A stretch of DNA of 60,475 nt from Paenibacillus xylanivorans. Its GTDB lineage: Bacteria > Bacillota > Bacilli > Paenibacillales > Paenibacillaceae. The DNA lies in assembly GCF_001280595.1 (NCBI RefSeq), contig NZ_LITU01000059.1, positions 321,260-381,734 on the forward strand, given 5' to 3'. The position numbers were made by a program, and so were the translations under genes. Each line of letters starts with the position of its first letter. Position 1 is the stretch's first letter. The notes beneath the pieces are model-generated. The model made no database searches. It was not told where the DNA came from and saw only the letters and a program-made list of their open reading frames with translations. Positions 18,234 to 27,260 of this stretch are shown here, piece after piece.

Positions 18234-18983
18234 TTACAACGTAAGACCCACCGGGCAATGATCGCTGCCCATGACATGACAGTCGATATGCGCATCGGAT
18301 ACCTTCGGAGCCAGTTGATTGGATACAAGGAAGTAATCAATACGCCAGCCCACATTCCGTTCCCTGACCTTCGGCATATAAGACCACCAGCTGTACACAT
18401 CCGTGCGATCCGGGTACAGATGGCGGAAACTGTCCACATATCCGGCAGCCAGAAGATCGGTCATCTTGCCTCGCTCTTCCAGCGTGAATCCCGAGTTGCC
18501 CAGATTGGGCTTCGGATTCTTCAGGTCGATCTCCTGATGGGCTACATTCAGGTCACCACATACGATAACCGGCTTGGTCTGCTCCAATTGCAGGATATAA
18601 CCCCTGAAGCGATCCTCCCATTCCAGACGGTAAGGAAGCCTAGTCAGATCCCGCTTCGCATTGGGAGTATATACGTTGATTAGATAAAAATGATCAAACT
18701 CCAGCGTAATCATCCGGCCTTCCGGTTCGCTGTCTTCCTCTATCCCGTACCAGACAGATAGAGGCTTGATCCGGGTAAATACGGCTGTGCCGGAGTATCC
18801 TTTTTTAACAGCATAATTCCAGTATTGATATACGTCTTCTCCCAGATCCATCTCGATCTGTCCTGCCTGCAATTTCGTCTCCTGCACACAGAAAATATCT
18901 GCCTGGGTCTCGTGATAATAATCCATGAACCCTTTCGTAACACATGCCCGTAATCCATTCACATTCCAGGACACCAGCTTCAT
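18234..18983 (-). CDS. exoA: Exodeoxyribonuclease III / AP endonuclease
   Basis: 249 residues of the ExoIII/Ape1 family, which cuts DNA at abasic sites and trims 3' ends during base-excision repair. Active-site motifs are complete: SWNVNGLRA at the N-terminus, the metal-binding glutamate in QETKL, YTPNAKRDLTRL, CGDLNVAHQEIDLKNPK, WRIDYFLVS and the C-terminal SDHCPV. Full length for the family. Single gene. Confidence 0.95.
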   Translation of the reverse strand: MKLVSWNVNGLRACVTKGFMDYYHETQADIFCVQETKLQAGQIEMDLGEDVYQYWNYAVKKGYSGTAVFTRIKPLSVWYGIEEDSEPEGRMITLEFDHFYLINVYTPNAKRDLTRLPYRLEWEDRFRGYILQLEQTKPVIVCGDLNVAHQEIDLKNPKPNLGNSGFTLEERGKMTDLLAAGYVDSFRHLYPDRTDVYSWWSYMPKVRERNVGWRIDYFLVSNQLAPKVSDAHIDCHVMGSDHCPVGLTL

Positions 18984-19089
18984 ATCCTCATCTCCTCACA
19001 TCTCCCCAATATAGCATGGGCCAATTCGGGAGGACAAGGCTGAGGTGTGACGGTATCCAAACAGAATGGGGGCTTCCTAAGCCATATAC

Positions 19090-19824
19090 TCACTGATACA
19101 GCCAGGATAATGCTTCGGGCAGGTGCTTGGCAAAGAACAAAAGATCATGTGTCCCGCCCTCTTCCTCCACGTAATTCAGCCGCTCAGCAGGATAACCTTG
19201 GGCCAGAATCATGCGACACGCTGAACGTGTATTTTCCAGCATCATGGCCTGGGCATTGGCTTTGTACACACCTTCCAGACTCCCAACGTACATATACAAC
19301 TTCAACCCACCTCGTTCAGCCCAGGAATAGTCCCTCATATAATCGAGGAAACCTTCATACCACATAGAGGCCGATAACGCCCCCACCTTCCCAAAGACAT
19401 GAGGGAACTCCATCGCCGCAAACAGAGAAATTAGCCCGCCGAGCGAACAGCCGAGTATACCTGTATTCTCTGAATCTGCAAGAGTACGGTAAGACGAGTC
19501 CACATACGGTTTCAGCTGCTCAGTGATCGCCTTCAGATATATGCCTCCCTGCCCGCCAAAGGCCGAAAAAGATGCATTTAACGCCGGTACAGGCCATGGT
19601 GTATAGTCATCGTTGCGATTGTGAGGTTCAATACCGACCAAAATCAATTCAGGCAGTTTTCCGGAGCGAAAGGAATGATCCAGCAGATTACTGCAGGCTT
19701 TGGCTACCGCACCACCATCCTGAATATAAACAACCGGGTAATGACGATTTCCCTCTGTATAAGATGGCGGAAGCAGCAGATGGAGCGTCCAGCCATTAAC
19801 GGACTCCTGTACCCATTTACTCAT
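19090..19824 (-). CDS. Siderophore-linked esterase (EstD/BesA/YbbA type)
   Basis: 244 residues of the putative-esterase alpha/beta hydrolase family that includes enterobactin and bacillibactin trilactone esterases. Nucleophile elbow GCSLGG and a late GGTHDL histidine are visible. It starts 37 bases after the stop of the second iron permease gene, so it closes the feu-like operon, matching the position of ybbA after feuABC in Bacillus subtilis. It probably helps release iron from the imported chelate. The ATG at 19824 follows GAAGGG; a TTG nine codons upstream is less likely. Confidence 0.82.
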   Translation of the reverse strand: MSKWVQESVNGWTLHLLLPPSYTEGNRHYPVVYIQDGGAVAKACSNLLDHSFRSGKLPELILVGIEPHNRNDDYTPWPVPALNASFSAFGGQGGIYLKAITEQLKPYVDSSYRTLADSENTGILGCSLGGLISLFAAMEFPHVFGKVGALSASMWYEGFLDYMRDYSWAERGGLKLYMYVGSLEGVYKANAQAMMLENTRSACRMILAQGYPAERLNYVEEEGGTHDLLFFAKHLPEALSWLYQ

Positions 19825-19861
19825 GTATGGAACCCTTCCCTCCTGTTTCAAATCTGACTTG

Positions 19862-20884
19862 TTACATCCGGTTTTTCAGCAGCAAAAAGATGAAATAAGG
19901 AACGCCAATGATGGAGATGACGATGCCTACAGGCAGTTCAGCGGGGGCAAATACCGTTTTGCCGATCAAATCCCCTACAACAACCATCGCCATGCCGACC
20001 AACCCGGATACCGGAATGACTCGTTTATGGTGAAGCCCCACCAGCCGCCGGGCAATATGGGGCGCGATTAACCCAACAAATCCGATACTTCCGGACACGG
20101 CAACACAGGCACTGACGAGCCCAACACTGCCCAGCAACAATATTTTCCTCTCCCGATGAACATCCACACCAAGTCCCATACTGCTGGCCTCTTGCAATTG
20201 CATCACATCCAGTACACGGGATTTAGCCCACAGCAATGGAATCAGCAGGACCAGCCATGGAATCATTGCCGATATGTATCGCCAGTTGGCATTATAGATG
20301 CTGCCTGTCAGCCATACGGTTGCCATCTCAAAATCTGAGGGGTTCATCTTCAGGGAAAGATAGAGCGTAATTGCACTAAATCCCGAGCCAATGGCAATCC
20401 CCACCAGAATGAGCCTCTGGGAATCCAATTGCCCGCGCTCCTGTGCAAACCACAAGATGAGAACGACTGCGGTTAATCCACCCACTAGGCCAAACAGTGG
20501 CATCGCCATAATGGATAACCATCCTGTACCTGTTATGGACCCCTGAAACAGAAGCATAAACAGCACCATAGCCGTTCCCGCACCTGCATTAATGCCAAGC
20601 ATGCCGGGATCCGCCAGCGGATTGCGCGCGATGCCCTGAATTACAGCTCCGGCAATCCCGAGTCCCAGGCCAAGAAGTAGTGCAATGACAATACGCGGCA
20701 GCCTGAAGTCAAAAATGACCAGATCATGCTCATGGACAGGGTCCAGCCGCAATAACGTTTTGACGACATCCATCACGGAAATATCAAATGCACCGTTGGT
20801 CAGACTGATATAAACGGCTGTTGCAATGATTACTGCGCTAATGAAAAAAACCGCCCATAATCTTCCCCGCTTAGGTTCAGGCAT
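19862..20884 (-). CDS. Iron-siderophore ABC permease (FecCD family)
   Basis: 340 residues with about nine membrane segments and FecCD marks: LRLPRIVIALLLGLGLGIAGAVIQG near the N-terminus and GFVGLIAPHIARRLVG, the loop that contacts the ATPase. It pairs with the preceding permease, overlapping it by eight bases, to form the membrane channel for a ferric siderophore. AAAGGAGG precedes the ATG. No ATPase gene is present in the operon, as for B. subtilis feuABC. Confidence 0.92.
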   Translation of the reverse strand: MPEPKRGRLWAVFFISAVIIATAVYISLTNGAFDISVMDVVKTLLRLDPVHEHDLVIFDFRLPRIVIALLLGLGLGIAGAVIQGIARNPLADPGMLGINAGAGTAMVLFMLLFQGSITGTGWLSIMAMPLFGLVGGLTAVVLILWFAQERGQLDSQRLILVGIAIGSGFSAITLYLSLKMNPSDFEMATVWLTGSIYNANWRYISAMIPWLVLLIPLLWAKSRVLDVMQLQEASSMGLGVDVHRERKILLLGSVGLVSACVAVSGSIGFVGLIAPHIARRLVGLHHKRVIPVSGLVGMAMVVVGDLIGKTVFAPAELPVGIVISIIGVPYFIFLLLKNRM

Positions 20885-21896
20885 GTTTTCCCCCTCCTTT
20901 GGTTTTGATCAGATAAAGGAAGAAAGGAACGCCGAATAATGCGGTGACCACTCCGATTGGTGTTTCAAACGGAGAGTTAATGAAACGGCTCAGAATGTCA
21001 CACCAGGCCAAAAAGAACCCGCCTAGCAGAGCAGAACACGGAATAATCCAGCGGTAATCCACCCCGAAGAGGAATCGTGCAATATGCGGAACCAACAAAC
21101 CGACAAAAGCGATTTTGCCCGCCAGAGCCACGGATATTCCCGTCAGGATGACCACACTCAAAATGGATAAGGCCTTGACCCAACCCGTACGCTGCCCCAG
21201 GCTTGTTGCGACATCATCACCCATTGAAAGAATAGTGATGGATTTCGAAAGGATAAGGGCTAACGCCAAGCCCACGATGGCAAATGGAATAATCAGCTTG
21301 ATCATGCCTGGGTCCATCTGATGCAATCTGGCGTTATACCAGAAACTGATCGTTTGGGACACCTGATAATAGGTAGCCACGGCCTGAGATACACCCCCAA
21401 GGAATGTACCGATAATTGTACCCAGAATGGCAAGCCGAACAGGCGACATGCCACCCGGCAATAACCAGGCTATGAAAAATACCAGTCCTGCTCCAAGTGC
21501 CGATCCCGCCAAAGAATAAAATATAAGACCAAGCGATGACGTATTCGGCATAAATACCATACATAAGGTGATGACCACTACCGACCCATCGGATACCCCC
21601 ATAATGGAAGGGGATGCAAGATAATTTCTTGTCATCCCCTGCATGAGCGCACCTGACACCGCCAGAAAAGCCCCGATCAATAGAGCACCAATGACACGCG
21701 GGAGCCGGGATGACACAATGATCTGGTGATCGATGCTGTCCGTATCAAAATGAAAAATGGCTGCCGTTATGGTCGAAACGTCAATGCTCTTGGCTCCGTA
21801 CATGACGGACGCCAGAATAGTTACAGCAATGAACAGAGGTGCTGCTGCAAACAGCACCACCGGATTCAATCTTCTCTTTTGCATAGGAGTATACAC
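20877..21896 (-). CDS. Iron-siderophore ABC permease (FecCD family)
   Basis: 339 residues, second FecCD permease: SRLPRVIGALLIGAFLAVSGALMQGMTRN and GKIAFVGLLVPHIARFLFG. It starts with GTG 12 bases after the stop of the binding-protein gene; an ATG four codons later (21884) is an equal candidate because neither has a good ribosome site. Cotranscribed with the binding protein, the second permease and the esterase. Confidence 0.91.
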   Translation of the reverse strand: MYTPMQKRRLNPVVLFAAAPLFIAVTILASVMYGAKSIDVSTITAAIFHFDTDSIDHQIIVSSRLPRVIGALLIGAFLAVSGALMQGMTRNYLASPSIMGVSDGSVVVITLCMVFMPNTSSLGLIFYSLAGSALGAGLVFFIAWLLPGGMSPVRLAILGTIIGTFLGGVSQAVATYYQVSQTISFWYNARLHQMDPGMIKLIIPFAIVGLALALILSKSITILSMGDDVATSLGQRTGWVKALSILSVVILTGISVALAGKIAFVGLLVPHIARFLFGVDYRWIIPCSALLGGFFLAWCDILSRFINSPFETPIGVVTALFGVPFFLYLIKTKGGGKHA

Positions 21897-21908
21897 GCCT
21901 TGCTCTAA

Positions 21909-22910
21909 TTATTTGGATAATTGCTCAACTGCCGCCTTCAGGAATTCAATACGGCTCCATGCCGGGCCACCCTCAGCCAATGGATCAATGACATTCACAA
22001 AGGCATGATTATCCTTCAGTGCAGTTGTCTTCTGGATAATCGGGTTGTTCTGCAGATCCGTCAGTGCATTCGGGGTGTCGGAGTTCTCAGATGTCTCAAA
22101 TTGTACAAACACATAATCCGGGTTCATCTCTGCAAACTTCTCCACCGAAAGTGCTTCCTGTGCTTTTGCTGCCTGTATCTCGGCCGGAACCTGGAACCCA
22201 AGATCTCCGTACAGAATCGGATTCACAAAGACAGACTCTGGATACACGTACATTTGTCCGTTACGAATACGTACTGCTAGCACCTTTTTGTTTTCCAGCT
22301 TGTCCCCCAGCTCAGCTTGGGCAGTTGTCAGTGCAGCCTTATACTGTTCAATCTCCTGATTGGCCTGTTCCTGCTTGCCTGTCAGCTCAGCCAGCAGATT
22401 TAGGTTGGCCTCCCAATCCGTAGCGATATGGGACACCTGGATAAATGGTGCAATTTTGCTTAACTGCTCGGCCACTTCAGGCTTAAACTTGGTGGAACCC
22501 AGGATAATATCCGGTTTCAGGGACAGAATGGTCTCAAAGTTAGGCTCAATCTTCTGCCCAATGGACTCAGCCTGATCCGTGATAGAGGCGTACATCTCCG
22601 GGAATTCACCGCCAAAAGTAATCGCCCCTACTGGGTGTACGTCCAGAACCAGTGCATCCTCCATCGCTTCCATGGAACCTGTAATAACAATACGTTTAAC
22701 CTCTGTTGGAACTGTGTATTCCTTATCAAGATATTGAATGGTTCGTGTGCCTTCAGCTGCCTCAGCTGTATCCGCTGGACCGGTCGTCTCCGTGGTTCCG
22801 GTCGAAGCCGAATTCTCCGCATTCCCTGACGCGTCCTCTTTATTGCCGCACGCTCCCAATACAGCGAGCATACATAACATTACCAACCATAACCCCAATT
22901 TCTTTTTCAT
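21909..22910 (-). CDS. Iron-siderophore-binding lipoprotein (FeuA/FhuD type)
   Basis: 333 residues. The signal peptide ends in the lipobox LGAC, so the protein is tethered outside the membrane. A spacer rich in A, E and T is followed by a periplasmic-binding-protein type III domain (about 60-333): RIVITGSMEAMEDALVL, LKPDIILGSTKF, NPDYVFVQFETSE. It binds a ferric siderophore and feeds the two FecCD permeases. A Fur-box-like sequence lies about 40-60 bases upstream. Confidence 0.9.
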   Translation of the reverse strand: MKKKLGLWLVMLCMLAVLGACGNKEDASGNAENSASTGTTETTGPADTAEAAEGTRTIQYLDKEYTVPTEVKRIVITGSMEAMEDALVLDVHPVGAITFGGEFPEMYASITDQAESIGQKIEPNFETILSLKPDIILGSTKFKPEVAEQLSKIAPFIQVSHIATDWEANLNLLAELTGKQEQANQEIEQYKAALTTAQAELGDKLENKKVLAVRIRNGQMYVYPESVFVNPILYGDLGFQVPAEIQAAKAQEALSVEKFAEMNPDYVFVQFETSENSDTPNALTDLQNNPIIQKTTALKDNHAFVNVIDPLAEGGPAWSRIEFLKAAVEQLSK

Positions 22911-22949
22911 CTCTGGTGATCCCCCTTCAATAGTTCGATTATTCTAATT

Positions 22950-22968
22950 GAGAATAATAATCATTATT
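22950..22968. promoter_or_regulatory. Fur-box-like operator of the siderophore uptake operon
   Basis: Nineteen bases, GAGAATAATAATCATTATT, match the Fur-box consensus at 16 of 19 positions. It lies between the start of the binding-protein gene and the end of the AraC-type regulator, so iron repression of the uptake operon is expected. Confidence 0.75.
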
Positions 22969-22987
22969 GAATGATAAACAAGAATGA

Positions 22988-23012
22988 AGGACAGAACCAT
23001 GGACTCTGTCCT
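22988..23012 (-). terminator. Possible terminator of the AraC-type regulator gene
   Basis: AGGACAGA and TCTGTCCT form a perfect eight-base stem; the minus-strand sequence beyond is moderately T-rich. It stands 18 bases after the regulator stop codon. Confidence 0.5.
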
Positions 23013-23029
23013 GAATCTCTATGGATTTT

Positions 23030-24673
23030 TCACCGATAGCGATCCATCAGATCATCCAGGATGCGTTCGTTGGCGAGAGGCGAGTTCTCAAGCCAGGGGT
23101 CAGCCGTAATGATAAACAACCGGTTATTCTGAACGGATTTTATATTTTGCCACAAGGATGTTTTCTGCACATCCTCCCAGAAGGACAACGTCTCACTCTC
23201 CTGACATACCATCAGAAATATCCAATCCGTCTGCATTTCATTTAGCTGTTCCAGCGTAATCGGCTCGTTATATATTTCCCCTTCTTCACTGCTGCGGGCT
23301 GGTCGGACTGCCAAATCACCGTATAACACTTCCAACATGGAAGGTGAACAATAACGTGTGAACTGATGTTTTAACAAACGGATAACGACAGCATTCTCGT
23401 TGCCAAGCTTCTGCTGCATCATCGTTTTGACCTGTTCCGCCTTATGATCATAAGTTTCCAGCCAACTCTTGGCGTCCTGCTGTGCCCCCAGATGTTCAGC
23501 CAGGATGTGAAGCTGTGAACGCCAGTTGTGATCTGAGACTGTTAGGTAATGAACAGGCGCAATATCTTCAAGCTGTCTTTTCTCCTCAGGTCGCAAGTGG
23601 TCGTAACTGATAATCAAGTCTGGCTGATGCTCTTGCAGAGCCTGAATTTTGGATTGCCACTCCAGATCAATCCGATAGGCACTTAGATGTACAGGGATAT
23701 CCTTGCCATACATTCGATAGTAATATGATGTCCATTTCGGGTGCAGTGGTGCCGCATAGGGAACCATGTTTAGAGCTAGTAAATGTCCTGTAATTGCAAT
23801 GTGATAGGCGGCGATTTTACGGCGGCGACTGTTCATATATACCGAAGGGGATATTCCCATGGCTTTTTTGAATTTGCGGCTGAAATAAAATTCGTCCTGG
23901 TATCCAACCTGATGGGCAATGTCTCGCAGACGCATTTCAGTACCGGCCATCAGTTGCTTAGCGCGATTAATGCGCAGTGAAGAGATATAATCAGTTGTAC
24001 TCATTCCGTATCTTCGCTTGAACAGATCCACATAGTATTTCGGACTCAGTCCGGCCATGCCTGCCAGATATTCCACGGTTAGATTCTCATTGGAATGCTC
24101 ATCGATATAATCTTTGGTACGCTGAATCAACATCTGAGAATCTTCCTTGAGCGGGGGCGATGCTTCAGTAAGACTTGCAAGCAATTGAAGAAACTGCACA
24201 TGTGCCTGAAAATGCCCCATGGCTCTGCCGCTATGCCACAGGTTGTGTATTTCTTCGCACATAAATGAGAGCTGAACGGTTGGTGATACGGCCAGCTCCT
24301 TGCCAGATTTGAACATCGGGGTATCTTTAACCACATGCAAGGTGTCAGGATCATCATAAAGCTCTTGATAAAGGTCAAACCGCACAATCGTTACTTCAGC
24401 TCCTTCATCTCCGAAAGAGGTCAGTCCAAAAGTGGATTCGGGTACACAGGAATATACGCCTTGTGCATGGATATGGATATCCCCCCGATCCAGTGTCAAT
24501 AGGGCTTCACCACCGGTTACCATGACAAGCACATAAGATGAGGTATGTTGCTGGGGAATGTTCCAGTCTGAAGTGGATTTCATTTTTTCCATGTCACGCA
24601 ATTTTATCGTCAATCTGTCGAGTGGATACGCGGAATCCATCTCTTGATTAGAGTATAAGTTAGGGGAAATCAT
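23030..24673 (-). CDS. btr: Btr-like AraC activator with siderophore-binding domain
   Basis: 547 residues in three parts: an N-terminal cupin-like segment (about 30-150), a double helix-turn-helix AraC domain (about 170-270; LAGMAGLSPKYYVDLFKRRYG and RDIAHQVGYQDEFYFSRKFKK), and a C-terminal half (about 285-547) that resembles a ferric-siderophore binding protein (LQEHQPDLIISYDHL; MQTDWIFLMV). This is the layout of B. subtilis Btr, which senses Fe-bacillibactin and activates feuABC. The gene lies just upstream of the uptake operon, as btr does next to feu. The symbol is by analogy. Confidence 0.87.
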   Translation of the reverse strand: MISPNLYSNQEMDSAYPLDRLTIKLRDMEKMKSTSDWNIPQQHTSSYVLVMVTGGEALLTLDRGDIHIHAQGVYSCVPESTFGLTSFGDEGAEVTIVRFDLYQELYDDPDTLHVVKDTPMFKSGKELAVSPTVQLSFMCEEIHNLWHSGRAMGHFQAHVQFLQLLASLTEASPPLKEDSQMLIQRTKDYIDEHSNENLTVEYLAGMAGLSPKYYVDLFKRRYGMSTTDYISSLRINRAKQLMAGTEMRLRDIAHQVGYQDEFYFSRKFKKAMGISPSVYMNSRRRKIAAYHIAITGHLLALNMVPYAAPLHPKWTSYYYRMYGKDIPVHLSAYRIDLEWQSKIQALQEHQPDLIISYDHLRPEEKRQLEDIAPVHYLTVSDHNWRSQLHILAEHLGAQQDAKSWLETYDHKAEQVKTMMQQKLGNENAVVIRLLKHQFTRYCSPSMLEVLYGDLAVRPARSSEEGEIYNEPITLEQLNEMQTDWIFLMVCQESETLSFWEDVQKTSLWQNIKSVQNNRLFIITADPWLENSPLANERILDDLMDRYR

Positions 24674-24692
24674 CTATTTATAGGCCTCCATT

Positions 24693-24712
24693 TGATAACC
24701 ATTCTCAATAAC
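24693..24712. promoter_or_regulatory. Fur-box-like operator upstream of the btr-like gene
   Basis: TGATAACCATTCTCA matches the 7-1-7 Fur motif TGATAATnATTATCA at 12 of 14 informative positions and lies about 20 bases upstream of the regulator start codon. Confidence 0.65.
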
Positions 24713-24781
24713 TATCATCAGTATATCAAATTTTCGGAGGCCCTCACATCTACCAGTTCTTTCATGATATCTCCTGCCCGT

Positions 24782-25618
24782 TCAATCACTGGATACAAAT
24801 CGCAGCGCCCTGCCTATAAATACAGGCAATACAGAGACATGACCTTCATCTTCAAAACAGATAAAATCGGCTCGGACTCCTTCGGCATCGACATGGTTCA
24901 ACCATTGGGCAAAAGCTCGGGAACGTTCAATCACCCCGCTGGGATGACTCCCCTCCAGCTCTCCTGCTGCAAGAAAAACGTGAATTTCGGAACTGTTATC
25001 CGTCATACGGGAAACAAACGTCTCTTGCTGTCGGGCGATCCATGCCGAGTTCCAATGAAGAGACGGACTGCCTGCAATGTAATTTCGGTACGTTCCCGGA
25101 CGATCCAGTAACAACTGCAAAACAAATAACCCGCCCAGCGAGTGTCCCACAACGGACTGTCTGCTCCGGTCAATGGCATAGCGTCGTTCAATATCCGGCT
25201 TCAATTGTTCCTCGATAAATTGGGTGAATGCTTCAGCGCCGCCATGCTCCGGCCAGGTTGCTCCATCTGGCCTCCGGGGTAATTCCCCTTTGGGAACCGA
25301 CATCATAAAATCATAGTGCCTGTCCGGTGGGAAGGGGGCTCTGGCTGTATACCCTATCCCAACAATAACTGCCGGCACAACCCCGGTCTTCTCCGGACGT
25401 AAAGACTGTGCACGCATGGCTTCAACCATCGTACCAAACACCGCATTGGCATCCAGCAGATAGATCACGGGATATCCGGAAGCTGGCGGGGCGCTCTCCG
25501 GCACCCAAACTCTGATTTCGTACTCTCTTTCGGTCTGTTCTTCACGCATGCGATAAATGGCTGTTCCCGGCAAAGTTACCTCCGGTTCTGTTCCGTCATG
25601 TCTCGTCACTTGTCTCAA
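24782..25618 (-). CDS. Trilactone siderophore esterase (BesA/IroE-like)
   Basis: 278 residues of the Fes/IroE/BesA esterase group. Signature parts: an N-terminal beta segment with EYEIRVWVPE, PVIYLLDANAVFGTMVEA, GIGYT, the nucleophile elbow VGHSLGGLFVLQLLL, GSPSLHW, and a C-terminal DEGHVSVLP histidine. It probably opens the lactone ring of a bacillibactin-like siderophore so that iron can be released in the cytoplasm. The TTG start at 25618 has a full AGGAGG nine bases upstream, and no ATG fits. It sits upstream of the btr-like gene with its own unit. Confidence 0.88.
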   Translation of the reverse strand: MRQVTRHDGTEPEVTLPGTAIYRMREEQTEREYEIRVWVPESAPPASGYPVIYLLDANAVFGTMVEAMRAQSLRPEKTGVVPAVIVGIGYTARAPFPPDRHYDFMMSVPKGELPRRPDGATWPEHGGAEAFTQFIEEQLKPDIERRYAIDRSRQSVVGHSLGGLFVLQLLLDRPGTYRNYIAGSPSLHWNSAWIARQQETFVSRMTDNSSEIHVFLAAGELEGSHPSGVIERSRAFAQWLNHVDAEGVRADFICFEDEGHVSVLPVFIGRALRFVSSD

Positions 25619-25927
25619 TGAAATATTCCTCCTGTGGTTGCTACGCTTTAATCTCCGATTATATCCAAGGTCGGTTCAGCCTTCCATGGACGAATCACCT
25701 ATTTCCATATGGAAAATGCACCGCTATGAAGAATGAATCACCAAAAAGCCGGATTATCGTCCGGCCTGGCCGAGGTAAACCACGGCTTTTTGTATTCCTA
25801 TGATTATGTTGAAGTATATGTATTTGCGATTTCACCGAACTAAACCAGGGATCTTTTCATTCTGAACAAACGGTCTACCATCTGCACCATAACTGTATTT
25901 GAAAGTTACTTTTTTTGTAATTGCTCA
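25619..25927. other. Intergenic stretch with a hairpin, no gene seen
   Basis: About 300 bases without a supported gene. A compound inverted repeat (AAAAAGCCG at 25743-25751 with CGGCTTTTT at 25783-25791, enclosing GCCGGA/TCCGGC) resembles a terminator on the plus strand, but no plus-strand gene precedes it. Possibly the remains of a lost gene or the end of an unrecognised short RNA. Confidence 0.4.
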
Positions 25928-25966
25928 AACAAAAAGGACTCGCTGTTGTGCTAGTCCCTTTTTGTT
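25928..25966. terminator. Terminator of the zinc-ribbon microprotein gene
   Basis: AACAAAAAGGACT (25928-25940) pairs with AGTCCCTTTTTGTT (25952-25965) with one bulge. Flanking A and T runs would let it work in both directions. It lies about 40 bases after the stop of the zinc-ribbon gene on the minus strand. Confidence 0.8.
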
Positions 25967-26006
25967 GACAAACAACATTAGTTCTCGGCCTATGGGAACT
26001 TTATGT

Positions 26007-26180
26007 CTAAGAATGTTTTTTGAAAAAGTGAAGTAACGTTTGCCCAAGTGCAGTTAGTATAACTCCCTTACCATCACATTTCGTGCAAGGTTCTTTTTTA
26101 TCATTAGTAATCACATATTTTTCTCTATTGCAGTTAGGACAAGGGAGCTCCAAATCGTCTGTTGCTATAACTACTGACAT
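26007..26180 (-). CDS. Zinc-ribbon microprotein (57 residues)
   Basis: A 57-codon ORF begins with ATG at 26180, with AAGGAAGGGG six bases upstream, and ends in TAG. The protein has two CxxC knuckles, CPNC at residues 14-17 and CTKCDGKG at 32-39; the second has the CxxCxGxG form of DnaJ-type zinc fingers. It should bind one zinc ion. The rest is a short basic tail (HFFKKHS). A matching promoter and a strong terminator surround it, which supports a real single gene. The target (RNA, DNA or protein) is unknown. Confidence 0.72.
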   Translation of the reverse strand: MSVVIATDDLELPCPNCNREKYVITNDKKEPCTKCDGKGVILTALGQTLLHFFKKHS

Positions 26181-26222
26181 AAATAACCCCTTCCTTTTGT
26201 AGGACTTGTTGCACCTTTGATT

Positions 26223-26251
26223 AACATATCAAAAGTAAATTACTTATTCAA
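26223..26251 (-). promoter_or_regulatory. Sigma-A promoter of the zinc-ribbon microprotein
   Basis: On the minus strand TTGAAT (plus 26246-26251) and TATGTT (plus 26223-26228) are 17 bases apart, about 43 bases upstream of the ATG. Confidence 0.6.
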
Positions 26252-26305
26252 CTTAGGTCCCTTTTTATTAGCACAAATCCCCACAAAAGAAATAATTGAG
26301 AGCGT

Positions 26306-26344
26306 AACAAAACCGGCACTCCTGATGGAATGGCCGGCTTTGTT
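26306..26344 (-). terminator. Terminator of the amidohydrolase/ABC operon
   Basis: AACAAAGCCGGC and GCCGGTTTTGTT (minus strand; plus 26333-26344 and 26306-26317) form a 12-base stem with one G-U pair. It lies about 30 bases after the stop of the last permease gene. Confidence 0.8.
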
Positions 26345-26374
26345 CATTATAAAAGAATGGCTCACGCTTTAATG

Positions 26375-27235
26375 CTATTTAAGACCCGTTGTGGCTATTC
26401 CCCGAATGATCTGTTTTTGAAAGCACAGAAAGAGAATGATCAATGGTAGAACCGAAAGTGTTGCTCCGGTCATAATTTGTACCCAGTTGCTGCTGTCCTT
26501 GGCCTCGCTGGAGAAGAACGCCATCCCGACCGGAATGGTAAACATCTCCTCAGTTTGTGTAATAATGAGCGGCCAGATGAATGAATTCCAGCTGCCCAGG
26601 AATGTCAGAATGCAGAGGGTCGCAAAGGCTGGCCTAACCAGCGGAACTGCAATACGAAGAAAAATGCCCCATTCTCCCATGCCGTCAATTCGTGCCGCGT
26701 CCAGTAATTCCGAGGGAAGTGATTCCATGAACTGCTTCATTAGAAAAATGCCAAACCCGGATATTAAGCCTGGAAACAGAATACCCCAGTACGTATCCAT
26801 ACCGTTGAAACTGCTGGATACAAGATACCATGGAATAATCAGCATTTCAGTTGGCACCATTAATGTACTCAGGATGAGTACAAAGATTACCTGTTTTCCC
26901 CAGAACGTAAACTTGGCCAAAATGTATCCCGTAATGGAATCAAATACGCAGACACTCACGGTGGCAATGACGGCCACATATAGACTGTTCAACATCCAGC
27001 GGGGAAATGGGGTCCCCTGAAAAATGGCCGTATAATTATCCCATGTAACTTTGGAGGGAATCAGGCTTAAAGAGTAGATTTCATCCAGCGTCTTGAACGA
27101 CGTGGATATCATCCATAGAAACGGAAACACCATTAATCCAAGTCCGAGCGTTAGCAATAGATAACTGAACATTGACCCGGAGTGTTTCCAGCGGAGCGTT
27201 GTTCGGGTATCGGCCCATGCGGCAGATCTGCTCAT
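26375..27235 (-). CDS. CUT1 carbohydrate ABC permease (MalG/AraQ type)
   Basis: 286 residues, six membrane segments, and the EAA loop that docks the ATPase (ELLDAARIDGMGEWGIFLRIAVPLVRPA). It forms a heterodimer with the preceding permease; 25 bases separate the genes. No ATPase gene is in the operon, so a shared MsmX-type ATPase encoded elsewhere is expected. Last gene of the operon. Confidence 0.92.
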   Translation of the reverse strand: MSRSAAWADTRTTLRWKHSGSMFSYLLLTLGLGLMVFPFLWMISTSFKTLDEIYSLSLIPSKVTWDNYTAIFQGTPFPRWMLNSLYVAVIATVSVCVFDSITGYILAKFTFWGKQVIFVLILSTLMVPTEMLIIPWYLVSSSFNGMDTYWGILFPGLISGFGIFLMKQFMESLPSELLDAARIDGMGEWGIFLRIAVPLVRPAFATLCILTFLGSWNSFIWPLIITQTEEMFTIPVGMAFFSSEAKDSSNWVQIMTGATLSVLPLIILFLCFQKQIIRGIATTGLK

Positions 27236-27260
27236 GCTTGAAGAGCACCGTCCTTTCCTT

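Noticed and set aside
25618..25803. Plus-strand ORF of 61 residues between the esterase and the zinc-ribbon gene
   Set aside because: It has no ribosome site, overlaps the esterase start region, and its end coincides with a hairpin.
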